A stretch of DNA of 64,000 nucleotides. It comes from Pseudovibrio ascidiaceicola. GTDB taxonomy: Bacteria > Pseudomonadota > Alphaproteobacteria > Rhizobiales > Stappiaceae. Location of the stretch: assembly GCF_900114245.1 (NCBI RefSeq), contig NZ_FOSK01000009.1, forward strand, positions 1 to 64,000, read 5' to 3'. The notes under the pieces were generated by a model. That model did not search any database. It was not told the DNA's origin and saw only the letters and a program-made list of their open reading frames with translations. Shown piece by piece: positions 1 to 9,470 of the stretch. How positions within the stretch are numbered: position 1 is the stretch's first letter; every line of letters begins with the position of its first letter. The translations under genes and the position numbers were made by a program.

Positions 1-104
1 ACCCCGTATTTGCGGGCTCAAACAACAACACCGCCGGACATGAGCCAGCGGTGCTAATTCTGTTTGCTTTTTTGGAGGTAAGGCAGGCCTTTTTGGCGCA
101 GCGC

Positions 105-980
105 TTAGCCAAAGCGGCAGGTTGGCAGGCCTTTGTGCTCTACATCCATTGCAAAGAGACCACCTGATTTAGGGAACTCTTTGAGAAGCTCGTCATCTCC
201 ATGCGGGCGCAGGCTTGCCACGACCAGTGTATTGAGGCTTGGACCTGCAAAGCACGGAATAGTTGGGCGTGGGACTGGCATGGCGATGGATTGCAGCAGC
301 TGTCCTTCCGGGTCAAAGCAGTTGACGTTGCCTGCTGAGACGCCTGCGGACCAGTAGTTGCCATCGGTGTCTGTTGTGGCGCCGTCCGGTCTGCCCACTG
401 TGTTGTCCAGCTGCAGGAACTTGCGCTGGTTGGTGACCGCGCCGAAGTCACGGTCGAAATCATAGGCGAAGACTTCGCCGGAGCCGGTGTCAGAGTGGTA
501 CATGGTCTTGTTGTCCGGAGACCACGCCAAGCCGTTGGAGGTTCTGATCTCTGTAGCGATTTGCGTGACATTGCCGTCTGGTGTGACGCGATAGAGGCTG
601 GCGATTGGTGTTCTTGGACTGATGTCGTCCATGGTGCCCACCCAGAATGCGCCGTCAGGTCCAACCTTGCCGTCGTTCAGACGAGTACGTGGGTTATCCG
701 GCTCAATCTTCGCGATGACCTCGTACATTTTGGTGCCTGTATCGAACAGGATGATTTCGTCTTTCATCGCCACGATGAGGCGGCCGTCTTTACAAAGGCC
801 AAAGGAGCCAACGACTTTCGGGAAGTCCCATGTGGTGACTTCTTTACTATCCCAATGCATTGCGTGGATCTGTTTTCCGAGGATGTCACAGAAGAACAGG
901 TGTTTTGTCAGTTCATCCCAGAGGAGACCTTCGGCCAGCTCGTAGCGACCGTCCAGCAAGCAAGTGATAATTGGGGTCAA
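105..980 (-). CDS. SMP-30/gluconolactonase/LRE family protein
   Basis: A 291-residue protein of the SMP-30/gluconolactonase/LRE beta-propeller family, which hydrolyses sugar lactones with a bound divalent metal. The family signature is visible as LAEGLLWDE near the N-terminus (metal-ligand Glu in the AEG motif), RLNDGKVGPDGAFWVGTM around residues 100-118, SNGLAWSPD around 148, and GRPDGATTDTDGNYW around 195. The start is a TTG at 980; GGAG lies 7 bases upstream and no in-frame ATG precedes it. It stands alone on the minus strand. The substrate cannot be read from sequence; a hexono- or pentonolactone is likely. It might supply lactonase activity to the sugar pathway a few kilobases away, but that is inference. 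Confidence 0.85.
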   Translation of the reverse strand: MTPIITCLLDGRYELAEGLLWDELTKHLFFCDILGKQIHAMHWDSKEVTTWDFPKVVGSFGLCKDGRLIVAMKDEIILFDTGTKMYEVIAKIEPDNPRTRLNDGKVGPDGAFWVGTMDDISPRTPIASLYRVTPDGNVTQIATEIRTSNGLAWSPDNKTMYHSDTGSGEVFAYDFDRDFGAVTNQRKFLQLDNTVGRPDGATTDTDGNYWSAGVSAGNVNCFDPEGQLLQSIAMPVPRPTIPCFAGPSLNTLVVASLRPHGDDELLKEFPKSGGLFAMDVEHKGLPTCRFG

Positions 981-1106
981 AGTCGTGCTCCATACTCATG
1001 CAGCCCGGGAGAGCTGCAGGCGATATACAATTGAGCGTTGTTATAGAGAGGTTTGGCAGGAGCGTCGAGTATGCCTGTGAGAAAACCGCAAGGTTTCCGC
1101 GGTGAT

Positions 1107-1574
1107 TTAACCTTCGGAAATTGGCAGGGCGCTGCCTTGTTTGGTGGAGCGGATCGCGAAGGAGGAGCGCATGCGGACAACGCCGGGAAGGCGGGTGAGG
1201 TGGTCGCGGTGGATGCGCTCAAAATCAACTGGATCATCGGCCATCACGCGCAGGATGTAATCCGCATCGCCACCCATGAGGTGACACTCCATGATCTCGG
1301 TGGAGCGATCAACGGCCTTCTCAAATGTCGAAAGAGCTTCCTCTGACTGAGAGCCGAGCGAGATCTCGACAAAGACACTCATACGCTTGCCCAATTTCTT
1401 CGGATTAAGCAATGCGACGTACTTCTCGATAACGCCTTCAGACTCCAGCGTCCGGACACGGCGCAAGCAGGCAGAGGCGGACAGACCCACATGATCTGCG
1501 AGATCAGAATTGGAGATACGGCCATTGTCCTGCAGCGCGCGGAGGATCTTTTTATCAAGCTTGTCGAGTTTCAT
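1107..1574 (-). CDS. Lrp/AsnC family transcriptional regulator
   Basis: A 155-residue Lrp/AsnC regulator of normal family length. Residues 1-60 form the winged helix-turn-helix (LDKKILRALQDNGRISNSDL, then LSASACLRRVRTLE as recognition region). Residues 65-150 are the RAM ligand-binding domain (FVEISL, ECHLMGGDADYILRV). It is transcribed divergently from the alanine dehydrogenase gene, with about 156 bases between the starts. That is the usual arrangement of an amino-acid-responsive Lrp-type activator (AldR-like) with its target, so it probably senses alanine or a related amino acid. The role is inferred from position; the family call is firm. Confidence 0.93.
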   Translation of the reverse strand: MKLDKLDKKILRALQDNGRISNSDLADHVGLSASACLRRVRTLESEGVIEKYVALLNPKKLGKRMSVFVEISLGSQSEEALSTFEKAVDRSTEIMECHLMGGDADYILRVMADDPVDFERIHRDHLTRLPGVVRMRSSFAIRSTKQGSALPISEG

Positions 1575-1622
1575 AGCTTTGCCGTTTTCGCAGATTATTG
1601 TGTCTGAACGATGTTTATTCGT

Positions 1623-1669
1623 AGATGTTTGCTAAAATGTACCGTGTCGTGCGCACATTGCAAGCATCT
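1623..1669. promoter_or_regulatory. Interrupted inverted repeat between Lrp regulator and ald
   Basis: AGATGTTTGC at 1623-1632 is mirrored by GCAAGCATCT at 1660-1669 (9 of 10 positions pair, 27-base spacer), with a small palindrome GTGCGCAC at 1649-1656 inside. The element lies in the divergent promoter region of the Lrp regulator and ald, where an Lrp octamer would bind. Assignment as operator is inference. Confidence 0.4.
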
Positions 1670-1730
1670 GCAGCCGAGATTTCCATAAGCTATGTAGAAA
1701 CACAAAGCCGAAGCTGATTGGGAGAATGTG

Positions 1731-2864
1731 ATGCTTGTTGGTGTTCCTAAGGAAATAAAAAATCACGAATATCGCGTTGGTCTGACGCCAGACAGCGTGC
1801 GCGAAGTTGTTGCTCATGGCCACGAAGTGGTTGTTGAGACCAATGCCGGTGTTGGCATTGGCGCGAGCGATGCTGACTATACTGCAGCTGGTGCATCCAT
1901 CCTGCCGACTGCTGCTGAAGTCTTCGCGAAAGCAGAAATGATTGTGAAGGTGAAAGAACCTCAGGCTGTTGAGCGCAAGATGCTCCGTCCTGATCACCTG
2001 CTGTTCACCTACCTACACCTGGCTCCGGATCCAGAGCAGACTGCTGACCTTGTCGCTTCTGGTGCAGTTTGCATCGCTTATGAAACAGTAACGGATGAAA
2101 AAGGCCGCCTTCCTCTGCTGGCGCCAATGTCTCAGGTTGCTGGTCGTCTGTCCATTCAGGCTGGTGCAACTGCACTGCAGAAAGCTAATGGCGGCGCTGG
2201 TGTTCTTCTCGGCGGCGTACCGGGTGTTGCTCCTGCGAAAACCGTTGTGATTGGCGGTGGTGTTGTTGGTGCCCACGCAATTGAAATGGCAATCGGCCTT
2301 GGTTCCGATGTGACTGTTCTGGACAGAAACGTTGATGTTCTCGACGCTCTTTCTGCTCGTTTTGGTTCCCGTTTGAAGACAGTGTTCTCCAACCGTGCCG
2401 CGCTGGAAAAAGAAGTTCTGGCCGCTGATCTGGTTGTTGGCGCTGTTCTGGTGGCTGGTGCTGCTGCGCCGAAACTGGTGACCAAAGAACACATCAAGGC
2501 GATGAAGCCGGGTTCTGTTGTGGTTGATGTTGCAATCGACCAGGGTGGTTGTTTTGAAACGTCCCGCGCAACAACTCACCAGGATCCAACCTACATCGTG
2601 GATGAAGTGGTTCACTACTGCGTGGCAAACATGCCAGGTGCTGTGGCTCGCACCTCTACCTACGCGCTGAACAATGCGACCTTGCCATACGTTCTGGCGC
2701 TGGCTGACAAAGGCTACGCAGCTGCTCTTCGTGACATCCCAGGCTTCTTGCCGGGTCTGAACGTTTACAAGGGTCAGGTGACTGTTGCTGAAGTTGCTGA
2801 AAACCTTGGCTACACTTACGTGGCTCCTGAAGCTGCTCTGGTTCAGGAAACTGAAGCAGCCTGA
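1731..2864 (+). CDS. ald: Alanine dehydrogenase
   Basis: A 377-residue NAD-dependent alanine dehydrogenase, interconverting L-alanine and pyruvate plus ammonia in the cytoplasm. Family marks are [17 protein letters not shown] at the N-terminus (Arg substrate ligand), the catalytic Lys in IVKVKEP near residue 73, His in YLHLAPD near 95, the Rossmann loop [11 protein letters not shown] near 172, and the catalytic Asp in VDVAIDQGG near 270. An upstream in-frame GTG at 1728 exists, but ATG 1731 has GGGAG at better spacing and matches family starts. The divergent Lrp regulator probably controls it. A strong terminator follows. Confidence 0.96.
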   Translation: MLVGVPKEIKNHEYRVGLTPDSVREVVAHGHEVVVETNAGVGIGASDADYTAAGASILPTAAEVFAKAEMIVKVKEPQAVERKMLRPDHLLFTYLHLAPDPEQTADLVASGAVCIAYETVTDEKGRLPLLAPMSQVAGRLSIQAGATALQKANGGAGVLLGGVPGVAPAKTVVIGGGVVGAHAIEMAIGLGSDVTVLDRNVDVLDALSARFGSRLKTVFSNRAALEKEVLAADLVVGAVLVAGAAAPKLVTKEHIKAMKPGSVVVDVAIDQGGCFETSRATTHQDPTYIVDEVVHYCVANMPGAVARTSTYALNNATLPYVLALADKGYAAALRDIPGFLPGLNVYKGQVTVAEVAENLGYTYVAPEAALVQETEAA

Positions 2865-2892
2865 AAGTCCAAGCGGACTTAGAGATTGGAAG

Positions 2893-2915
2893 CGGGAGCC
2901 ACTGGCTCCCGTTTT
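2893..2915 (+). terminator. Rho-independent terminator after ald
   Basis: CGGGAGCC, loop ACT, GGCTCCCG, then TTTT: an eight-base-pair GC-rich stem directly downstream of the ald stop codon. Confidence 0.85.
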
Positions 2916-3033
2916 GCGTTGATAAAGGTTCTGTTTACCCTGTCATCGGTTTGCCGCCACGTTAATGAGTTTGCAGGTGCAGCTTGGATATACTGGTCAA
3001 AATTAACTAGTATTTTTCGGATTGGGCGGCGTC

Positions 3034-3981
3034 ATGTATCATGATTTGGAATTGGTTCTTCAGCATGATTTGATTGTTGATTGGAAAGAGCATTACAAAG
3101 AGGTGTTCGGCAAGCACACGCTCCTGCTGAGCAACCGCCTGCATGAGCTGCCTGTCTTTCTGCCAGAAAATCTGGCGCGATTGATTGAGACAACTCCTTC
3201 TGAGCATTATGACTTTGTTCGTCCCGGTGCAATTGGCACCAAGAAGTCCCAGTGGCTGCAGGGCAGTATTGAAGGTACCAAAGGCGAGGACGTGCTTCGT
3301 GCTGTAGAAGAAGGGCGTTTCTGGCTTTCTCTTCGTGCACTTCAGGAATGGGATGAGGGCTTCAGGCAAGTCACGTCGAAAATTTTCGACGAGCTTGAGG
3401 TGAAGGTTCCGGGCTTTGAGACCTTTAAGCACAAGACCGGGATGCTGATTTCTTCCCCCGGTGCTCAAGTGTACTATCATGCAGATGTACCCGGACAATC
3501 CCTCTGGCAAGTGAAGGGCCATAAGGACGTTTATATTTATGAAAATACCGCGCCGTTTCTTTCTGATGAGCAGTTGGAAGGTATCTTCCTTGGGACGACC
3601 GAAGAAGAGATCCGCTTTGAGCCCTGGTATGATGAGTTCGCTACAAAGGTGACGCTGAGCCCGGGTGAGATGGCGCACTGGCCACTTAACAACCCGCATC
3701 GGGTTGAGAACCATGATGAGGTGAACATCTCGGTGACCACTGAGCACTTCACCACTGAGATCAGGGATTTTTATGCGATCATCTATGCCAATGGTTTGCT
3801 GCGTAGAGCAGGGATCTCTGGCAATCGGCACAGCGTTGGTGCGATGAAATACGCTAAAATGGCTTTGGCGGCTGCGCATAAGATCATCTACAAGAAGATG
3901 GTGCAGCAGAGTTCGAGTGCCAAAAGCCCGCGCAGCTTCAAGCTGGACATGGCTGCGCCGGAGTTTATGGCTGATCTGTAG
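3034..3981 (+). CDS. JmjC/cupin-like domain protein
   Basis: A 315-residue protein with a JmjC/cupin-like core, a fold of Fe(II)/2-oxoglutarate oxygenases. A metal-binding triad is suggested by YYHADVPG (HxD at about residues 149-151) and a distal His in WPLNNPHRVEN (about 222), with strand residues QVKGHKDVYIYEN between them. The rest is alpha-helical, and the C-terminus is basic (KKMVQQSSSAKSPRSFK). ATG 3034 follows GGGCGG; an in-frame TTG at 3022 is less likely. Proteins of this shape are often annotated as transcription factor jumonji, but bacterial members hydroxylate proteins or small molecules and the substrate here is unknown. It is monocistronic, between the ald terminator and a convergent lipoprotein gene. 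Confidence 0.65.
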   Translation: MYHDLELVLQHDLIVDWKEHYKEVFGKHTLLLSNRLHELPVFLPENLARLIETTPSEHYDFVRPGAIGTKKSQWLQGSIEGTKGEDVLRAVEEGRFWLSLRALQEWDEGFRQVTSKIFDELEVKVPGFETFKHKTGMLISSPGAQVYYHADVPGQSLWQVKGHKDVYIYENTAPFLSDEQLEGIFLGTTEEEIRFEPWYDEFATKVTLSPGEMAHWPLNNPHRVENHDEVNISVTTEHFTTEIRDFYAIIYANGLLRRAGISGNRHSVGAMKYAKMALAAAHKIIYKKMVQQSSSAKSPRSFKLDMAAPEFMADL

Positions 3982-3993
3982 AAACGATTGCTG

Positions 3994-4269
3994 TCAGCAG
4001 CGGTAGTAGTAAGGGCGGCCATAGGTGTCGTAACCAACACAGCGGCGCGGGGTGGTGGCTGCTCCGATTAAACCGCCTGCAACTGCACCGATACCAGCAC
4101 CGGCAAAGGCTGCGCCAACATCACCTGTTGCAGCCCCAATGGCAGCGCCTGTGGCTGCACCAAGACCACCGCCAACAAGGACGCGGTCTGTTCGGTTATA
4201 CTCACTGCAAGCACTGAGTGTGAGCAGGGTGGCTGTTAGGATTATTATTTTTCTCACGATCCTACCCAT
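3994..4269 (-). CDS. Glycine-zipper lipoprotein, copy 1
   Basis: A 91-residue exported protein. Residues 1-21 form a lipoprotein signal ending in the lipobox LSAC. The body is a Gly-zipper hairpin (GGGLGAATGAAIGAA, then GAGIGAVAGGLIGAA) and the tail is aromatic (YDTYGRPYYYRC). Such proteins insert into the outer membrane or pack on it; the family is related to SmpA/YMGG-type and 17-kDa surface antigens, with no defined biochemical role. It is closely related to the next gene, differing mainly in the signal peptide and in DVGAAF versus GGGVGSAV, so the two are tandem paralogues. A bidirectional terminator separates them. Confidence 0.8.
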   Translation of the reverse strand: MGRIVRKIIILTATLLTLSACSEYNRTDRVLVGGGLGAATGAAIGAATGDVGAAFAGAGIGAVAGGLIGAATTPRRCVGYDTYGRPYYYRC

Positions 4270-4395
4270 GGTCTGATTGTTTGAAACCCAAGGTAGTGCT
4301 TGACCTGTTGCAGATGAATGAATGCGGCTGACGAGATGGCAAGGTGGTTAAGTTGAAGCTGTTTGTCTTTTGAGACTTGTAGGTATGTAACGCAA

Positions 4396-4421
4396 AAAGG
4401 CCCCGCAATTGCAGGGCCTTT
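4396..4421 (-). terminator. Terminator between the two glycine-zipper genes
   Basis: AAAGGCCCCGC, AATT, GCAGGGCCTTT forms a long stem with one mismatch. Read on the minus strand it ends in a T-run, so it terminates the upstream lipoprotein gene at 4453-4728. Confidence 0.8.
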
Positions 4422-4452
4422 GGAATGGTATAACCAAATCTTTTTGCGAGGC

Positions 4453-4728
4453 TTATGGGCACTTCACGCGGTAAGGGCGACCATACTGATCATAGGCAGT
4501 ACAGTTTTTCGGAGTTGTCACATTGCCAACAATGCCACCAGCTACACCGCCGATTGCTGCACCAGCGACAGCAGACCCCACACCACCGCCTGTGGCAGCA
4601 CCGATAGCTGCACCAGTCGCAGCACCAAGGCCACCGCCGATGAGAGTACGGTCTGTGCTTGAGGATGTGTTACAGCCAGCAAGGGCAAGCAAAGCAACAC
4701 TTACACCAGCAAGAGCAATTTTTTTCAT
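4453..4728 (-). CDS. Glycine-zipper lipoprotein, copy 2
   Basis: A 91-residue paralogue of the preceding minus-strand gene. The lipobox is LAGC at residues 16-19 after a short Lys-rich start (MKKIAL). Two Gly-rich helices follow (GGGLGAATGAAIGAATGGG and GAAIGGVAGGIVG), then a tail with TAYDQYGRPYRVKC. The shared pair of cysteines near the C-terminus (PKNC...VKC) may form a disulfide in the periplasm. It has its own terminator downstream and lies upstream of copy 1 in the direction of transcription. The function is unknown; an envelope structural or stress role is inferred from family resemblance. Confidence 0.82.
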   Translation of the reverse strand: MKKIALAGVSVALLALAGCNTSSSTDRTLIGGGLGAATGAAIGAATGGGVGSAVAGAAIGGVAGGIVGNVTTPKNCTAYDQYGRPYRVKCP

Positions 4729-4845
4729 TTTTTCCAGTCTCCTTTTGCTGCCAATCCCAATTTGACCGGACCCCGATACCTCCTGGCAGCTCTAACTTTG
4801 TGAGGCTGAGCTAACAAAAAGAACATGGTTAAAGTTTGTTAAAAA

Positions 4846-6489
4846 TTAGAGGCTCCTCGCCTTCTTTAGGTATTTTAACAAGCCTTGGGTCGAACTGTCT
4901 TTGTTTGCTGCAGATTGGCTGCCTTCAACCATTGGCAACAGCTGTGTCGCAAGTTCTTTTCCAAGTTCAACACCCCACTGGTCGTAGGAGTTGATGTTCC
5001 AAATCGCTCCTTCAACGAAGACGCGATGTTCATAAGACGCGATCAATCTACCCAGTGTGAATGGATCAAGACGATCATAGATGAGGGTGGTTGAAGGCCG
5101 GTTACCCGGGAAGACCTTTTGTGGAGCTAGTTTGGCAATCTCTTCTTCAGATTTTCCATCTTTACGAAATTTGTCTTCAACCTCGTCCAGAGAACGGCCA
5201 CGGAGCAAGGCTTCACTCTGGGCAAGGCAGTTTGCCAGAAGGAGATTGTGATGGACTTGCAGGTCCTCTTCGTGGCTGTTGGCAGCAACCAGAAATTCGC
5301 AAGGAATGATGCTCGTACCCTGATGAATCAGTTGGTAGAACGCATGCTGGCCGTTGGTGCCAGGCTCACCCCAGACGATTGGGCCGGTCTGGGTTTCAAC
5401 AGCAGTGCCGTCTTTGGTGACACTCTTACCGTTGGATTCCATGTCCAGCTGCTGCAGGTAGGCAGGGAAGCGGGCGAGGCGCTGATCATATGGCAGAACT
5501 GCGCGGGTGTCGTAACCCAACACGTTGCGATGCCAGACGCCGATGAGGCCCATCAGGAACGGGATGTTGTCTTCAATCGGGGTTGTGCGGAAGTGATTGT
5601 CCATTGCATGGGCGCCGCCGAGGAAATCGGAGAATGCGTCCGGGCCGATAGCGATCATAAGCGGGAGGCCGATCGCAGACCAGATGGAGTAACGTCCGCC
5701 GACCCAGTCCCAGAAGCCAAAGACACGCTCCTCGGAAATGCCGAAGGCCGCGACTTTTTCCAGTGCGGTGGAGACAGCTGCGAAGTGTGCTCCAACAGCT
5801 TCTTCGCCGTTATGTTTGGCGATCCAACGACGGGCCGTTGCCGCGTTGGTCATGGTCTCAATAGTGGTGAAGGTTTTGCTGGCGATGATGAAGAGGGTTT
5901 TCGCCGGGTTCAGTTTCTCCAGTGTGTCGGCGATGTGTGCGCCATCTACGTTGGAGACGTAATGCAGGTTCGGGCCATCATGGTATGGGGCCAGCGCCAG
6001 AGTTGTCATCACCGGGCCAAGATCGGAGCCGCCAATGCCGATGTTGACGACGTCCGTGATCTTCTCGCCGGAGTGGCCTGTGATTTCGCCAGAGCGGATG
6101 CCTTCTGCGAAGTCGCCCATGTTGACGAGAACTTCGTTGATGTCAGGCATAACGTCTTTGCCGTCCACCAGAACCGGGTTCTCGGACTGGTTGCGCAGAG
6201 CGGTGTGCAGCACAGCGCGATCTTCAGTGGTGTTGATGTGTTCACCTACGAACATGGCATCACGTTTTGCTTCAACATTGGCAGCGCGTGCGAGTTCGAG
6301 CAGGAGCTCAAGGGTTTCTTCGGTCAGCTTATTCTTGGAGAAATCGTAGAGCAGGTCGTCAGAAGAACGGGAGAACTTATCAAAACGAGAAGGATCTGCA
6401 GCGAAGAGATCGGTAATCTTAGTGGAATGAATGGCCTGAGCGTGTTCATCAAGGCGCTTAAAGATATCTTTTGGATTAGCTGTCGGCAT
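4846..6489 (-). CDS. pgi: Glucose-6-phosphate isomerase
   Basis: A 547-residue cytoplasmic phosphoglucose isomerase interconverting glucose-6-P and fructose-6-P. Diagnostic stretches are [32 protein letters not shown], the catalytic Glu in [29 protein letters not shown] (catalytic His), and GVELGKELA near the end (catalytic Lys region). The chosen start is ATG 6489. An in-frame ATG at 6501 exists, but the Shine-Dalgarno GGAGG lies inside its second and third codons at the right distance for 6489. It is the last gene of a minus-strand sugar block (zwf, edd, eda, pgi), separated from eda by about 230 bases, so it may also have its own promoter. In an Entner-Doudoroff organism it recycles fructose-6-P to glucose-6-P. 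Confidence 0.96.
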   Translation of the reverse strand: MPTANPKDIFKRLDEHAQAIHSTKITDLFAADPSRFDKFSRSSDDLLYDFSKNKLTEETLELLLELARAANVEAKRDAMFVGEHINTTEDRAVLHTALRNQSENPVLVDGKDVMPDINEVLVNMGDFAEGIRSGEITGHSGEKITDVVNIGIGGSDLGPVMTTLALAPYHDGPNLHYVSNVDGAHIADTLEKLNPAKTLFIIASKTFTTIETMTNAATARRWIAKHNGEEAVGAHFAAVSTALEKVAAFGISEERVFGFWDWVGGRYSIWSAIGLPLMIAIGPDAFSDFLGGAHAMDNHFRTTPIEDNIPFLMGLIGVWHRNVLGYDTRAVLPYDQRLARFPAYLQQLDMESNGKSVTKDGTAVETQTGPIVWGEPGTNGQHAFYQLIHQGTSIIPCEFLVAANSHEEDLQVHHNLLLANCLAQSEALLRGRSLDEVEDKFRKDGKSEEEIAKLAPQKVFPGNRPSTTLIYDRLDPFTLGRLIASYEHRVFVEGAIWNINSYDQWGVELGKELATQLLPMVEGSQSAANKDSSTQGLLKYLKKARSL

Positions 6490-6719
6490 CGAGGCCTCCA
6501 TTTATTCTTGTAATAGCTTCTGGCTGGCAGCGAGTGTCGCGCCTTGCCAATTTACCGTAAAGCAGCTTGCTCGTTTTCGGGACGTGCAAACTGCTTCAAA
6601 GTTTTGTTTTTATACGTCTTCTTACCCGAAAATCTGTTCCTGTTTTTAGGAGCATGACAGGTCCTTGATGTAAGACCCCGGGTAAGAAATTCAATGCAAT
6701 CAATCGTGATGGTTTGCGA

Positions 6720-7361
6720 TTAAACAGTCAATGCAGCTGCTTCGCGAGCCCGCTTTTCAATACCGGCCCAGTCTTCAGATTCAATTGCTTTTGCGTCTGC
6801 GATCCAGGAGCCACCAACACAAAGTACGTTTGGCAGAGCAAGGAAATCACGTGCGTTGCCAAGGTTGATACCACCAGTTGGGCAGAATTTAGCCGCAGCC
6901 AGAGGAGAAGACAGACCTTTCAACATTGGAGTGCCGCCGGCTGGGACAGCTGGGAAGAACTTGAGACGCTCATAGCCTGCTTCCAAAAGCTTCATCACTT
7001 CTGACGGAGTGCATGTGCCCGGAAGCAAAGGAGTTTGCTGGAAGTCTTCAGCAGCTGCGATCAGATTGTCTGTTGCGCCCGGAGAAACGACAAATGTTGA
7101 ACCTGCTTTGACAGAGGCTTCGTACTGCTGATGGGTGAGAACGGTACCTGCACCAACCAGAGCGCCTTCCACGTTGTCGGCAACTGCTTTGATGCAGTCC
7201 AGAGCGTTTGGGGTGCGCAGGGTGATCTCGATGCCGGGGATGCCACCGTCAACGAGGGCCTGAGCCATTGGCACTGCTTTTTTAGGGTCATTCACAATGA
7301 GAACTGCGATCACCGGGGCGGCGGTCATGATTGCTTCTACGCGCTCGATGTTCTGAGCCAT
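6720..7361 (-). CDS. eda: KDPG aldolase (bifunctional 4-hydroxy-2-oxoglutarate aldolase)
   Basis: A 213-residue class I aldolase that splits 2-keto-3-deoxy-6-phosphogluconate into pyruvate and glyceraldehyde-3-P, the last step of the Entner-Doudoroff pathway. Catalytic Glu is in IPGIEITLRTP (about residue 45), the Schiff-base Lys in ERLKFFPA (about 134), and the phosphate loop in CPTGGI (about 163). Its ATG shares one base with the edd stop codon (TAATG), and GGAG of its ribosome site lies inside the edd end, so the two are translationally coupled. Length and motifs are standard. Confidence 0.96.
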   Translation of the reverse strand: MAQNIERVEAIMTAAPVIAVLIVNDPKKAVPMAQALVDGGIPGIEITLRTPNALDCIKAVADNVEGALVGAGTVLTHQQYEASVKAGSTFVVSPGATDNLIAAAEDFQQTPLLPGTCTPSEVMKLLEAGYERLKFFPAVPAGGTPMLKGLSSPLAAAKFCPTGGINLGNARDFLALPNVLCVGGSWIADAKAIESEDWAGIEKRAREAAALTV

Positions 7362-9235
7362 TACACTGTCTCCATTGCGCTGACCGTGTCAGCATTCTGT
7401 TGGGTTTTGTTGATTTGCTCCAGATTGAAAAGGCGAGCGCCGGTGTCGGCTGAGCTCACGTTTGCTCTGAAGCTTGCGAATAATTCTCGTCCAGTTCCAC
7501 TCTGGTAAGCTTGCAGGTCTGCAGGTGCGGCAGGCCTTTGCGCAAACTCATCTGCAGGAACAAGCAGCTCCAGCGTACCGCTTACTGCATCAAGGCGCAG
7601 CAAGTCACCGTCCTTTACCTTTGCAATTGGTCCGCCATCCATGGCCTCGGGAGTAACATGAATTGCAGCTGGGATCTTGCCACTGGCGCCGGACATCCGA
7701 CCATCTGTTACAAGTGCGACTTTATACCCCCGGTTCTGCACAACGCTAAGAGGCGGTGTCAGTTTATGGGCTTCTGGCATGCCGCAAGCTTGCGGACCGA
7801 CGTAGCGGAGGACGACAATCACATCTTTGTTGAGTTCGCCTGCTTTGAAGGCAGCTTCAACATCTTCCTGCGTATGGAAAACCTGAGCCGGAGCTTCGAT
7901 GACATGGCGATCAGGTGCGACAGCAGAGGTTTTGATGATGGCAGAGCCGAGGTTGCCTGTGAGGACTTTGAGGCCGCCGTCTTTGTTGAACGGAACGGAC
8001 ATTGGCGCAAGGATGGTTTCATCCAATGCCTTAGCTGGGGCTGGCTTGCGGAGGACGCCGCCCTTGTCATCAAGGAAGACATTGACGGTGTATCCGTCCA
8101 AGCCAGTTCCGTTGACTGTTTTAACGTCTTTGTGCAGCAGGCCTGCATCCAGCAGTTCGCGAATGAGGAAACCCATTCCTCCTGCTGCTTCAAAATGGTT
8201 TACATCGCTTTTGCCGTTTGGATAGACGCGGGCGAGCAGCGGGACGACTTCGGAGAGGTCTGAAATGTCCTGCCAGGTGAGTTGAATGCCAGCCGCGGCT
8301 GCCACGGCAACAAGATGCATGGTGTGGTTGGTGGAGCCGCCTGTTGCGTGCAAGCCAACGACACCGTTTACGATCGCGCGTTCGTCGATGATCTCGAAGA
8401 GCGGCGTAGGTGTGCTGCGCTGTGCGGTGAGTTCGACGACTTGTGTGACTGCCTCTTCAACCAGTGCTTTGCGCAGGGGCGTCAGCGGGTTGATGAAGGA
8501 GCTGCCCGGCATGTGCAGGCCCATGATTTCCATCAGCATCTGATTGGAGTTTGCAGTGCCGTAAAACGTACAGGTGCCCGGAGAGTGGTAGGATGCGCTT
8601 TCAGAAGCGAGCAGTTCTTCGCGGGTGGCTTTGCCTTCTGCAAACAGCTGGCGGATGCGGGCTTTCTCGTCGTTGGCAATACCGGAGGTCATTGGGCCGG
8701 CTGGCAGGAAGATAGCAGGCAGATGGCCAAAGGACAAAGCGCCGATGAGCAAGCCGGGAACGATCTTATCGCAAACACCGAGGAACACAGCTGCGTCAAA
8801 CATGCCGTGGGACAGGCCTACAGCAACGGACATGGCGATCAGGTCGCGGGAGAACAGTGACAGGTCCATCGCTGGCAGACCTTGCGTGACACCATCGCAC
8901 ATGGCTGGTACGCCGCCAGCAACCTGAGCTGTCGCCTGAATTTTGCGGACTGTTTCTCGGATGATTTCCGGGTAGCTCTCATATGGTTGGTGGGCGGAGA
9001 GCATGTCGTTGTAAGCGGTGATGATGCCGAGGTTTGGCTGCTTGTCTGTGGCGAGGTGTTGCTTGTCAGCTGCGGGGCATGCAGCAAAGCCGTGTGCAAG
9101 GTTGGTGCAGCCGAGGTTTGTACGTTGTGGTGCTTGGGTATGCTGCGCCTGCATGCGACGAAGATAATCTTGTCTGCTCGCGGCGCTGCGTTCAATTATG
9201 CGATCCGTAATCTCTTTGAGGCGAGGGTAAACCAT
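7361..9235 (-). CDS. edd: 6-phosphogluconate dehydratase
   Basis: A 624-residue [4Fe-4S] dehydratase of the IlvD/Edd family converting 6-phosphogluconate to KDPG. Recognisable segments are [31 protein letters not shown] (cluster Cys), [11 protein letters not shown] (cluster Cys), [24 protein letters not shown] and [14 protein letters not shown]. The start at 9235 aligns with the family N-terminus; a further in-frame ATG at 9271 would add 12 unmatched residues and has no ribosome site. It overlaps eda by one base. The 235-base gap to zwf may hold a second promoter, since it is AT-rich and follows a GC hairpin. Confidence 0.95.
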   Translation of the reverse strand: MVYPRLKEITDRIIERSAASRQDYLRRMQAQHTQAPQRTNLGCTNLAHGFAACPAADKQHLATDKQPNLGIITAYNDMLSAHQPYESYPEIIRETVRKIQATAQVAGGVPAMCDGVTQGLPAMDLSLFSRDLIAMSVAVGLSHGMFDAAVFLGVCDKIVPGLLIGALSFGHLPAIFLPAGPMTSGIANDEKARIRQLFAEGKATREELLASESASYHSPGTCTFYGTANSNQMLMEIMGLHMPGSSFINPLTPLRKALVEEAVTQVVELTAQRSTPTPLFEIIDERAIVNGVVGLHATGGSTNHTMHLVAVAAAAGIQLTWQDISDLSEVVPLLARVYPNGKSDVNHFEAAGGMGFLIRELLDAGLLHKDVKTVNGTGLDGYTVNVFLDDKGGVLRKPAPAKALDETILAPMSVPFNKDGGLKVLTGNLGSAIIKTSAVAPDRHVIEAPAQVFHTQEDVEAAFKAGELNKDVIVVLRYVGPQACGMPEAHKLTPPLSVVQNRGYKVALVTDGRMSGASGKIPAAIHVTPEAMDGGPIAKVKDGDLLRLDAVSGTLELLVPADEFAQRPAAPADLQAYQSGTGRELFASFRANVSSADTGARLFNLEQINKTQQNADTVSAMETV

Positions 9236-9441
9236 GTCTTTTGCTCTGCCTTTTGTTCTTTGACTTTTCATCAGTCAAACCGAATGACCAGCTGCGGGAA
9301 TGGGAGGAGGAATCCCTGATTTTGGTCGTTTTAATCGATTTAAATTCTGAGTTTAATTTTTATTGTGACAACTCTGCCATAGGCAATTTTGATTGTTTCG
9401 GGGATTGGCGCAAGTGGGAGAAATACTTGCTAGGGTGGTGA

Positions 9442-9460
9442 GGTGCCGGGGACCGGCACC
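9442..9460. other. GC hairpin downstream of zwf
   Basis: GGTGCCGG, loop GGA, CCGGCACC makes a perfect eight-pair stem 10 bases after the zwf stop. No T-run follows on the minus strand, so it may be an attenuating or mRNA-stabilising hairpin rather than a full intrinsic terminator. Confidence 0.5.
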
Positions 9461-9470
9461 TGCAACTTAA

